A DNA stretch of 64,000 bases from Jacaranda mimosifolia (Eukaryota > Streptophyta > Magnoliopsida > Lamiales > Bignoniaceae): assembly GCA_018894105.1 (NCBI GenBank), contig CM032118.1, positions 35,444,690-35,508,689 on the forward strand, in the 5' to 3' direction. The position numbers and the translations under genes are program-made. Shown in pieces: positions 12,001 through 22,220 of this stretch. Within the stretch, counting starts at the first letter, position 1. Each line of letters opens with the position of its first letter. The notes beneath the pieces were generated by a model. The model did no database searches. It was not told the origin of the DNA and saw nothing but the letters and a program-made list of their open reading frames with translations.

Positions 12001-12838
12001 GTAATAAATCTAGATAACTTATTGATTTATCACATATCACAATGAGAACTTAAAAAACTAGTAGAAGGATGTATTCAAATCCTGTTCATTTGGATGTTAG
12101 AGTTATGGGTATACTTGGACAAATATCTCGTTAATGGAATATTTGACACAAGCATTGATAAATGTACAGTTTGAATGTGTGAATGGGAGAATTAACTGTG
12201 GCCGGTGGTCTATCAACAACCACTTTTAAGGAATGACACATTCATTTCTTTAGAAGTCTTAAAAAATTGATCTATAGAAATTAAAGATTTAATATTAATT
12301 GTTACATTTTTTTATCAATTTTAATCTTTGAATCTTTGAAAATAAATCGTAAATAGCCTTTTAAGAAAAGGGGCTTTGTGCAAAAAGTCATCAGGGATTA
12401 AATGCCAAAAGGAAAAATTCAAAGGGTGTAATTGCAAAATAATTATTGACTTCTTTTTTGTAGTTTAAAAAAGTTTAATTTTGTGCTTCTAGTGGTCATC
12501 ACACGAGTTTTCTCGTATATTAATATTTTTTGAATTACTCAAAATTAATGTATGAAATTTTGTTATATATTCAAAACTTAAATTAATTTTATTATTAATT
12601 ATAGTTTTTATTAATCTTAACTTAACACTTTCTCTAAAGAAAAGAAGTATTTAATTATACCAAAATTTCTTGAGAACACACATCTACCTGCACTCATCAA
12701 TCAATTTTCATTCCCGGATAAATCTGCAAACAAAACAAAACTTTTGGCGATTATGACGATAACCTAATTCAAACCTTCTATATTTCTACTAGAGCAGGAA
12801 AAAATTTTCCTCATTTCAAAAATCTCGATCACTACTAC
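12001..12838. other. A+T-rich spacer, no gene seen
   Basis: About 0.84 kb with no convincing open frame, repeat boundary or RNA gene. Confidence 0.5.
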
Positions 12839-12885
12839 TTGCAGACGCAATCTAAGCTTGAGAAAGAAGGGTTGGGAATCGCGAG

Positions 12886-14429
12886 ATGCGTGGGGTTTTT
12901 TTCCCCGGCCATAATCACCGCGATCTTCGTCGTCGTATCCTTGACGGTAGCGGCTGGAGAGGGCTCCGCCGCCTTACTAGTTATCTCCGCCGAGATCAGC
13001 TGGCCGAGAAGATCGCTTCCGGTAGGAACAAGCCAGGATGATCAAGGCAGGAGTAATCAATACTGACGACCTAATCCGACGAAGAGGTGATGTAGAGGAG
13101 GATTCCAATGCCAAAAAGAAGAAGGGTGTCTTACTAAGTAAGATCTATTATTTTTTATGTTGATTCAATAAAGTGATAAAGATAAACCTTAATACCCAAT
13201 TTCTCAATTATTTGAAATTAAATTAGGGCTTCTTCATGAAATTAATTGGGGTTTCTTTTTGGGGGGTTTTCTGAAAGATTTCCTATATTGTAGCAAAGAG
13301 AAACCACGCATTGAAGAGATTGAGTAATAACATAAGCGATGTATGAGTGCGGGGTTTATTATCCACACCAAATGGGGCAGAGCATAAACAACTTGTTATT
13401 GATTGAAAAGGAATATTATCTGTTCGATTGGCTTCTATAATTCAGAAAATGATCTTTTAGAATTTTTTGTGATGGTAGATCTAAGGTGAGAATGAGCATG
13501 GGGATTAAAGTTGCCATGTTTGTTTGTTTGCTTCTCTGGTTTTGGCTTTCAGTTTTTAGTGTTTTTTTTGCTTTTTCTTTAGCCACATGGAAATAGGATA
13601 TTCATCTATTGAAGTACTGTCATCAATAATTACTGTCTTGTAAAACACTAGTTTTCCTCTATTACAATATGGATGGTTTTTGAATAAGGGGCAAACTTTA
13701 ATGAAAGTGATTTAGTTTACATACTGAGAAAAAGCAGTTAACTTTGATGCATTTTATTAGTTTAGGGTACCTGGACCTGATGGGGCATGCAATAAATTCC
13801 ACCACTTGGCAAGCTGATTAGTTACTTTTTTTCACTCAGAAACTCAATCTCCAACTGACTAGATGCTAAATTGTGAAATTATCCCAATATGTCTATTGTG
13901 AAAATTCATGAATTCTAGTAGGATAAAGTGTTAAAGTGTTGAAAACATTAATTAGACAAGCTTCTGTAGGTTGCTGCATCTGATGTTTGTTTCTAATGAA
14001 ATTACTCTTGCTCATAGATAAACAACCTGGATTAGCTTATTTGTCTAACATTTATATATAAGTTCTCAAGTGTGCTTATTGCATCTAAGAATAAATGCAA
14101 TGTTACGCGCTGCTCTTCTAACTTAAAAAATGTTTCTCTTCATAAGAACATCACAATTTATATGCTGCTAAAATTTTCAATCAAATTTTCATATAGTTAA
14201 ATGATAATGAACTACCGTTTTTAGTTTTTCGGTTTTTGATGGCAGAAAATGCTAAGATGAGGGAAGAAATGGCCAAAAAAAAGAGAGGGAGAAGAAAGCA
14301 AGAGAAGGCTAGAATTTGTTCTTGAGGTGGGTAGGAAAAGAGAAGAGATTCTTCAAGAGATATTAAGTAAAATGATTCAAGAGGTGGAATATGCAAATCA
14401 CCGCTTTCCTCGTAGGTTTGGAATATGAG
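12886..14429 (+). pseudogene. Unrecognised, probably broken two-exon gene
   Basis: A G+C-rich island (12880-13130) in A+T-rich DNA. From ATG 12886 a 51-residue Arg-rich frame reads to a stop at about 13039; the next frame continues as MIKAGVINTDDLIRRRGDVE and then a Lys-rich tail up to a possible donor near 13137 (AG|TAAG). A second coding-like block at 14240-14429 reads EEMAKKKRG, then after a frame change LEFVLEVGRKREEILQEIL, a charged helical tail ending at TGA 14427-14429. The composition suggests exon 1 and last exon of one gene with at least two frame disruptions. I do not recognise the family; it could also be a captured gene fragment. Confidence 0.35.
13140..14235. other. Possible intron of the gene above, otherwise empty
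   Basis: About 1.1 kb of A+T-rich sequence between two coding-like blocks. It has the composition of a plant intron and no other feature I can support. Confidence 0.35.
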
Positions 14430-14719
14430 ACCAACAAACCTTTGATGGAGAGTAATTGACACATCTTTATCGTCTTTGGCTTGTAATGTTTGATTACTAC
14501 TTTATTCGAATTGTTAATGACTGCGTACCTTGGTTTTGTGGAAGATTTATTTTGTAAACTGGGATACTAATAATTTTATTTGTGTTAGTTTATTGGCTAA
14601 TTAAATGTGATGTATTTGGATGATAACTAAGTGCATATGTTGCTTTTATAGCATTAATTTTGAAAACTAATACTTGTCTATAAATTTGTATGAAAATAAC
14701 TATTAAATATGGTGATTAG

Positions 14720-15151
14720 AGACAAATTCTAGCCAGAAATTTTCAAATAGATCAAAGGAGGTTAAAGGAATTTAGAGACAAAATTGAAGACAATTATGAT
14801 ATAGAGTATGGACGGTTTAAATGTCAGATTATTATTCTCAGAGACAAATTTTGAGACTAATTTACCAATGGAATCCTCATAAAATATTGACGAAATTTAA
14901 GACAATTTGAAACAGAATAAAAGACAGTTATATTCTTCAAATTGACAATGATTAGTCATTATTTAAGACGAAATTTGAGATGAAAATAATCCGTCTTAGA
15001 ATTTATTGATGGATTTTTTTTTTTTTTTTGGTCTTGTAAATTACCCACGGTGGCATCAACAACATATTTGAAGACGAAAATTTCCATCTCAAAATTCAAT
15101 TTGAGAAGAAAAGATAGATTTTTTCGTCTCTGAAGCCCTGTTCTCTTGTAG
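14720..15151. mobile_element. Degraded CACTA-like terminal region
   Basis: Repeated GAGACAAATTT/GACGAAATTT motifs in both orientations lead to an end reading CCCTGTTCTCTTGTAG. The reverse complement, CTACAAGAGAACAGGGC, resembles the terminal inverted repeat of plant CACTA elements and their MITEs (CACTACAAGAAAA...). The terminal CAC is lost and the opposite end was not found. Confidence 0.35.
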
Positions 15152-16820
15152 ATTAAATTAATACTATTACATATAATATTAATAAAGATTTTAAAATAAA
15201 ATCTATATATGCTATATTAGCATAACATCTATTTTAACGTCTATATTATGCTATTAATATTGAATCTTTAATATCAAACGTAAGAGCGATATTGATAAAA
15301 TATCAAATATAATAATAGTTCAGTACTCATGCATTAATATATATATATATATATATATAATGTGAAATAAGAGTTTAGTATTCAAATATTTAACTTTTGA
15401 ACTAGTATATAATAAAAAGTTGTTAAAAATTCAAATATAATTTAAATTTACTTTATAAATACAATATTTTTATACAATCGGGAGGAGGGGGGGGGGGGGG
15501 AGAAAGAAAAAATATTAAATAGGATTGAATTTTTAAATTGAATTTTGGATATTCATCGGATTCAGATATTATACTGACTAACATAAATCCTATAGGATAT
15601 CAGGACAAATTTAGATATGAATTTTGATAATCGAATTTAAATTCGGATATGACTGATTCGATCCAAATTCAATCCGTTGATAGCCCTAATTTGTACCGTA
15701 AATTCCAAAAAGTTAGACTATGTGTACTTATCCAATTACTTTGCGAGTGGATATCTAATTTAGCAATTGATAAGGTCCATTTTATCTTGAAAGCTTGATT
15801 GAAAGAAATTTTGACGGTTCAATGATTAAAAGCTTAATAAGATAGTTTTTAAAACATTTAAGTTTAAGCTTATCTTCGCTTGCTATATGTTTACTGCCGC
15901 ATAAAATAAACCAGTTTTTTTATAAAAGTTGACAATTAGTTTTTCTTTATGATGCATAATTAATGACTAGTACTTTAAAAGGCGGGTTAAATAAGTTCGT
16001 TTTAGTGGGCAATTAATAAAATTTATTAATGGTCATCGGTCAGTGTTGTTAATGAATCGATATGCCACCCCCCATGACATATTACAGCTCCTAACCACAT
16101 TATAACATAGGAGGCCGCCGGCCGCCGTAGCAAATTGAGTTGATATTATTATTACCTAAATTATTGGCTTATTAAACCATCCCTTTAGTTTTCTTTCTTC
16201 CGAATATGCAACTTTTGGGAATGGAATAATGAGGAATGAAATTGATGCAGTGCCACGTTAAGGTTTTAGGTCTAAGGTGAGATCAATAATCAAATTAATA
16301 TACAAATTCTAAGGACCTCGATCTCAATCGATGAGAGCAATAGGATTTACTATGAGAATACAAACTTTAGATTTATCAAGGTGACTTTGAAAAAATCTAA
16401 TCAAAATTTATTTGCAAATAGTCAAGTCAAATCACAATAATATCAAATACTATAGGTTCACACATACTATATGTGCATGCAATTCACACTTGTCACACAA
16501 AAATGTGAAGAAAATAATATTTTATACATGTTTTTATGAGGTGGTCACGTAATGAATTTAGCATGGTATATACGGGCCCTCATTCTCAACAAACATATAT
16601 AAATCGAAATTGAAATTTTGGACACTTTATGGAAAGAAAGGGTGCATAATTAGTATGGTTGGAAGCAAAAGTTGTATAGTATTATGAAAATAACTTGTTC
16701 TATCACAAAAAGGTTAGGTAGATTTCTTTTTCACCACTCTCATCACAAGATAGGACGGCAGGAATCATATCCACACATTTCCCTTATCTTCCTTCTTGAT
16801 ACTATACAAACATTTTTCAT
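15152..16820. other. Noncoding spacer downstream of the GPPS small-subunit gene
   Basis: A+T-rich. Holds a (TA)n run near 15337-15359 and a G-rich tract (a run of about 12 G) near 15487-15500. No open frame with recognisable similarity. Confidence 0.5.
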
Positions 16821-16824
16821 GCTT

Positions 16825-17724
16825 CTAACTCTGGGTAGCGACAAGACTACGCTCAACAAGACTTGAAATCAGGTCAGTCTTGTTTCCTTGGAAGCTTTCT
16901 AATTCCGTAAGAGCCAATTCTGCCAATTTTTCAATCTTTTCTTTCATTCCAGGGTTGTTTTTTCTCATCATCCCTTGTATCATGCCTAAATAAAGCCCAA
17001 AAGTTCTCAGTTTCTCAATTTCCCCTTCGGCGCCCCCTCCCAATATGGCACCACAAGCGCCTCCACAAGAATGCAGCTCACCTTCTTTTTTCTTGCAGAC
17101 ATATTCGATGATTTCGGAATCACTGGCTAATTGATCAAGACCCAATTCTTGGTATTGCCCATCTATGGTTCCCTGTGAGCCAGTGGCCCTGGTGATTTCT
17201 GTTATCACTCTGAGGATTTTGTCCTGATTGCTCTGGGCCAGGTCCATGGATCTAGCCAATAACTCCAGGCCGAATGGAATTATCCCATCTCCTGTTAGAA
17301 GCTCGATGTTTGGGTTGTACTTGTGCTGAATTGTGGGCTTGGGCCTCCGCCTGTCTGTCAACGGAAGATGCTCATGGGTGTAGGCTGCGGCATGCATGAG
17401 ATGTATTGCCGATGCTGCTGCCGTGGCTTGGCCACGATCACCGCCGACGAGCTCACAGGCTGCCACGCACAGAGCTGGTGCGGTGGTCCTTGGGACAGCA
17501 AAGGTGAGGTGGAGCATGGGCTCGAAAACCGACCCCGGCGCCCTAATTGGGATGGCCTTCTTCAAATAAGTTTGGATGTCGTCCTCAATTGAAGCCCAAT
17601 AAGATTGGTTTTGGGCCATAGCAACAGTGGTAAGCATGTAACGCGCTGACGAACGGTTTAAGTTTGATTTCAATTTAGTGGAGAAGCTAGTCTTGGCATG
17701 GAGATGGGAGAGGGCGGTGGTCAT
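16825..17724 (-). CDS. GPPS.SSU: Geranyl(geranyl) diphosphate synthase small subunit, plastid
   Basis: Intact, intronless 299-residue protein of the non-catalytic small-subunit branch of the trans-prenyltransferase family. Such subunits bind a catalytic GGPP synthase in plastids and shift its output (GPP for monoterpenes, or more GGPP). It keeps the prenyltransferase scaffold but lacks both Asp-rich motifs: THEHLPLTDRRRP (116-128) stands where the first DDxxD should be. Both family CxxxC motifs used for partner binding are present, CVAAC (86-90) and CGGAC (220-224). The frame is open upstream to 17907, but I start at the ATG at 17724 (MTTALSHLHAKTSFST) because it gives a Ser/Thr-rich transit peptide of about 35-45 residues and a TATA box sits about 95 bp upstream. 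Subtype I versus II (GGR-like) is not settled; THEHLPLTD with IELLTGDGI leans to the GGR-like group. It is the only intact host gene in the window. Confidence 0.9.
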   Translation of the reverse strand: MTTALSHLHAKTSFSTKLKSNLNRSSARYMLTTVAMAQNQSYWASIEDDIQTYLKKAIPIRAPGSVFEPMLHLTFAVPRTTAPALCVAACELVGGDRGQATAAASAIHLMHAAAYTHEHLPLTDRRRPKPTIQHKYNPNIELLTGDGIIPFGLELLARSMDLAQSNQDKILRVITEITRATGSQGTIDGQYQELGLDQLASDSEIIEYVCKKKEGELHSCGGACGAILGGGAEGEIEKLRTFGLYLGMIQGMMRKNNPGMKEKIEKLAELALTELESFQGNKTDLISSLVERSLVATQS

Positions 17725-17816
17725 TTTTCTCAAGTTTGTGGTGTAGTGGTATTTTGCTATTTGTATGTTGTAGGCTGTAGGAGAGGGGTTTGGAATGCTA
17801 ATATGAGAGCCAGCAA

Positions 17817-17824
17817 TATTTATA
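17817..17824 (-). promoter_or_regulatory. TATA box of the GPPS small-subunit gene
   Basis: Minus-strand TATAAATA about 95 bp upstream of the chosen ATG. It lies inside the upstream extension of the open frame, which argues against that extension being translated. Confidence 0.65.
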
Positions 17825-17882
17825 AAGGAGAAAATGTTAGCAGTCAATTTCGCTATGTTTATGTTCATACTTTGGATATTTA

Positions 17883-18354
17883 AGGGCCCGTTTGTTTTCA
17901 TTCTCAAATTCCATTTTCATTTTCTGCTAAAAATGAAAATAAAAAACTATCAACTTTTACATCATTTTTTTTATATATTTTTATTCTCAAAACATTCCTT
18001 TTTAAATTCTCTTTCCATTTTCATATATATTTCCCCCCTATTATTACATATATCTACTTTTTTATCTTTTCAATACTTCTCAAACAACATTCATTATAAA
18101 AATATTATAAATTCAAATTCAAATTATAATATTATTTTTTCAAATAATAACACATCATATCATCAATTCAAATTCAAAAACTACACAACTTTTAATACAA
18201 AAACACCCAACATCCAAATACATATAATTCTCACAACTATATAAATCTACAATTTCAAACAACACATCTGAGCACAACTTCATTTTCAAACACCTTTTCT
18301 AATTAATTTTTCATTAAAAAATAAAAATGACTCTAGAAAATGAAACCAAACGGG
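17883..18354 (-). mobile_element. Tourist-like MITE, copy 1 (about 472 bp)
   Basis: Starts GGGCCCGTTTGTTTTCATT and ends with the inverted GAAACCAAACGGG. The interior matches the MITE at 53805-54282 in the opposite orientation over its length (for example CAAATTCAAATTATAATATT and ACACCCAACATCCAAATACA). A TTA precedes the left end; the right TTA is not preserved. It sits 58 bp upstream of the TATA box of the GPPS small-subunit gene. Confidence 0.75.
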
Positions 18355-18543
18355 ATGCAAGAGTTACAGAATTATTATTTATAAATTTATTGTTGGTTTC
18401 CTCGAGTGTGGTGGAAGTTGCATCCTGGAACACTTACGGCGTTCATATAGGCGTGTATATGTGGTCCATATGGTGTTCATGCATGTGCATGTACATGTGG
18501 TCCATAGCTACCGGAACTCAGAAAGTAATAATGTCATGCCTAA
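18355..18543. other. Spacer between MITE and viral array
   Basis: About 190 bp with short ATGTGGTCCATA-type repeats and no gene. This is the host flank of the viral insertion. Confidence 0.5.
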
Positions 18544-18551
18544 CTTCCAGT

Positions 18552-18564
18552 TGGTATCGGAGCC
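18552..18564 (+). other. tRNA-Met primer-binding site of the pararetrovirus
   Basis: TGGTATCGGAGCC, one mismatch from the usual plant TGGTATCAGAGCC complement of initiator tRNA-Met. The polyprotein ATG follows at once (18565), so primer site and start codon abut. The same site occurs at 26697-26709 (minus), 31341-31353 (minus) and 35711-35723 (plus). Confidence 0.9.
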
Positions 18565-20240
18565 ATGGATAGTTTACTACCCAAGCCATCTACCTCATCT
18601 TCCTCTTCCTCTACCCTTGTTCCTAGTAACAGTTTCCGTCAGTCTAATGCTTCTAAGATAGACTCCCTATATGAAATTACCTATCTACCAGATAATGAAA
18701 AGGTTCCACTCACCAATTTGCCGCTCATAAATCCCTATAATGCCTTCACCAAACCTAGATCTTCCTTTACCAAAACAGTCAAAAGCCTCATTACTCCTTC
18801 TAAAGTTCAGGTTAAGGAGTATGTACAAGCCTCAGCCTTTGATCACCACTTTCTTCCTGCTCCTGAAAAGGAACATATGGTTTCAATTGAGCTACCCTCT
18901 CACTTACCCGGGTTATGGCTTTCAGAAGGATATACTCATATCCATTTTGGAGCCACAAGGTTTGCCCTTACACTTCATGGATGAAAATGCTTACCTACTA
19001 CAACAAGAATAACTCTTTTGGATACTCGGTATTCTGATTATCAGCATGCATGTATTGGCACTGTTCAAACAACATTGAATTCAGGAACAGTATTGGTAAC
19101 AATGTTTCCTAACTTCAACATGCCAATATCAGATCCATGCTTACAGTCGGCGCTCAAACTCCAAATTCAAATTTGTGGAGCAGTTCCTACGGCTACAACC
19201 TATTATGTAACCCTTCACTACCAGATGGTGTACAGGATTCAAAATCATTCTATTGATTTTGCTTATCCTCAGGAGACAAATGAAGCTTTGTTAATTTCTG
19301 TAGACACAGATCATATACCTAGCTGTATGTATGTCCCCAGACAATTACCAAAGGAGGAATTGCAGAAGTTGATTCCTGACTCATGGATAAGGGCCTATGA
19401 ACAAACTCACCAAGCGTCGAACGAATCAAAGCCGATTCAGTCTACTGAACCATCTTTTCACAAAAATAAAGATGGAACGGAAGAGATTAAGTTCCAAAAG
19501 CAGAAAGAGAAGACCGGAGTTCCCAGCAGTTTTAGTCCCATGTATTCTATTGAACCCAAAATGTCAATTTACGGATTTGATGGATACGGCAGTCCCATCT
19601 ATGCACCACCAGAAGTTCCAGACGCCCCTAGACAAAGACCATCAAGATTATCTAGGGATGATCCTTTTGTGGATACCTTGGGACAACCTTCAGGCAAGTT
19701 TGACTATTTGGTTAAATACACTCCACCGCCTCCAACACAGTGGCCAACAACTCTACTGGATGGGGAGTTCAAGAGGGATATGAAGACAGCGATGATGAGG
19801 AATACTACAAAGATGATGATGACTGTATTCCTTTCATACCCTCAGACAACTACTCAAACGATGAATCAGTTCCCAACCAGATTATGATGTTTGGTCCTTC
19901 TTCTTCTTCTTCCTTCCAACAATTGAATTATCCCCCTAAGGAAATTCAAACTCCAGAGTACATTCACTCGTGGAAGATTAAGAACCCTACAGCTCGAAGG
20001 TCAGACGGTTCGACTATGGAAGTTACTGCTGCAAAAGCAACTCTCAATTGGCAGTCCGAAAATGCAGTAGTTCAAAACCATATGCTGCAAAAGATTGTAA
20101 AAAGCCAGGAGAGAATTGAAGCCAAGATGGAGAATCAGATTGCGGTTACAATTCAATCCTTAAAGGAAAGGATTGATATGGTGCACAATGAAATCATGAG
20201 ACTTCTCCAAACCTCACAACCATTCAGCCATAAAGAATAG
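18565..20240 (+). pseudogene. Pararetroviral movement protein and linker (segment 1), broken
   Basis: N-terminal part of the viral polyprotein. The 18565-19400 region has 30K-superfamily movement protein character: LLDTRYSDYQHACIGTVQ followed by LVTMFPNFN and a beta-rich stretch. It opens with a Ser/Pro-rich tail. The linker is acidic and Pro-rich (EGYEDSDDEEYYKDDDD) and is followed by a probable coiled coil (SQERIEAKMENQI). A TGA near 18982 replaces an Arg CGA that other copies keep, and a single-base deletion near 19751 shifts the frame. The TAG at 20238-20240 is also present in the copies at 32107 and 37004. Confidence 0.85.
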
Positions 20241-22220
20241 GAGATCAGGACACTCAAAACCCAATTAAAGTCTCTAGAAGAATAGTACCAGAGAGACTCT
20301 ATTTGGAGCAGGCCAGAACCCTCAGTGTCTTCCTATCCTGTTGTCTCACAACCACTTCATGGGCTGGATAACTTCAAAAAGATGTTTGGAGGCTCATCTT
20401 CATTCTTTTCTCCAGAGGAATACAAAAGGAAAAGTAATCTTCAAACTGCTACAGCTTTAAGCACATCTGAACCAACGGTTTCAAATCCACCACAGTTCAT
20501 GATGCAGAATTCCTCTACTTCAAATCCACTCACTGATTATCTCAAGAAGGTTGCTAACCGTGAGGAACATAAACCAAACAGACCATGGCCAGTATTTGTT
20601 ACAGAAGATATCAGTGACTCAGAAGAACTCTCAGAAGACGTCCCGTTACTTTTTATGAATCAACCTCCAGATGAAAGAACTCCAGATACTCCACAAGAGC
20701 CAGTTGTTGATGACGAACCAGAAACCAGTCAACAAGGTCAACAAAGGAATACTTCCAACAGTTCCTATTCTAGCAATTCAGGACATCTGTTTTGTTTTGA
20801 TGATATTCTTCCTTCTCTCTGGAAGGATAGAATTCATGAAATGATGTCTTGGTGTGTGACAGAACTTCAGAAACCAGGAGCCACTTTAATTAGTGTTATT
20901 AATGGTTTCACTGCTAGAATGACTGGTACTTTGAAAGAATGGTGGTATGCTCTTGGAGAATATCGACAGATCTAAGCCAGAAATGTAGCAAACGTTGAAA
21001 CCTTCATAAATTATATTTATGTTGAGTTTCTGGGACAGCATCAAAATAATATTGATGTTGCTAGGGAGGAGTTCTTTAAGATGAAATGTTGTTCTTTCGA
21101 AAGAAAGGACCTGGAGAAGCATTTCCAACGGATGTCTCAAAAGTTCTATATTCTTGGTGGGATGGACAATCCAAATCTGAAGCAAGCTTACATCAATTCC
21201 ATTCCTGAGTCCCTTTGTCGTGAAACCCTAAGACTAATTGAGATGAGATGACGAACACTTGAAAATGTCTCTCTTGGAGAAATTTATCAATTTGTCTTCA
21301 AGGCCCTGGAAAAACTGTGCAACAATTGGAAGTTTTTCAAAGAGTTCCAGGAGACAGGGAGAATGTTCTCAAAGGAATGTGACAGGAAGGATCTTCAGAT
21401 CAAGTGCAAGTCAGACAAGTGCCAGTGTCCAGAAAAATCTCACAAGCATCATAGAAGATTCAGAAAGCATCGTCAACAACATCACCAATAATGGAGACCC
21501 AGGAGGAGAAGGAGATATTTTAAGTGAAAGTTCTCGAAAGACAAAGGAGACAAGTGTCATATCTGCCATAAGCAAGGTCACTGGGCTAGGAATTGTCCTA
21601 ATAAGAAAAGGGACAAGATACTCAAACAGGTGTTCCAGCTGACCAAGTGTGATCTTGAAAATGAGGATCTGGAATCACTCTTTTCTGAGGAGGATGAGCC
21701 CTCTGAAAAGATGTTGTTTGCCCTGGAAGATGTCTCTGAAGATGACTCTTCTTCTGAGGATGAGATCAAAGAAGACCAGCTTCCTATCTTCGAAATTCAA
21801 TTCATTGGTCTTGCTATTGCAGTACCATTCGTGCAAGTACAACTCATTCCTAAAAAATATGACAACCCAATAACTTTGGTTGGTCTGATTGATACAGGGG
21901 CATCCAAATCTATCCTCAACCCAAGAATCTTACCTGCCTCATTCTGGGAAAAACATGTTGAAGTCTTTCAGGTTGCTAACAGTGAGAATCTAACAATTGA
22001 CCTGATTAGCAAACCTGTCAAGATACAATTCTTTCCTGAACTCTCCATTACCCATAAATTCCTTTGTTCTTCTTTGCCTAAACAAGATGTTGTGATTGGG
22101 TTTGATATCATTAAACAGCTTTGGGAGAAGAAAGTAATACCTAAGTCAGAAGGTCTTAGATTTAAGTCTTATTTTCTTCCCTATATCAAACCACGTTATA
22201 ACCTTTCTTTCCAATCTTAA
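20241..22220 (+). pseudogene. Pararetroviral coat protein and aspartic protease (segment 1), broken
   Basis: Coat protein region ending in a basic tract and a CX2CX4HX4C zinc knuckle (CHICHKQGHWARNC, about 21562-21603), the standard caulimovirid RNA-binding finger. An acidic Ser/Glu-rich stretch follows, then the retropepsin-like protease with LIDTGASKS (Asp-Thr-Gly at 21891-21899). Private stops near 20284, 20973, 21249, 21486 and 21525 break it; sister copies have Gln or Arg codons at most of these places. The closing TAA (22218) is shared with the inverted copy near 29801. Confidence 0.85.

Noticed and set aside
17323..17592. 89-codon plus-strand frame opposite the GPPS small-subunit gene
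   Set aside because: Antisense shadow of a well-supported gene on the other strand.
17725..17907. 61-residue N-terminal extension of the GPPS small-subunit frame
   Set aside because: It overlaps the TATA box and lacks transit-peptide character; the ATG at 17724 fits better.
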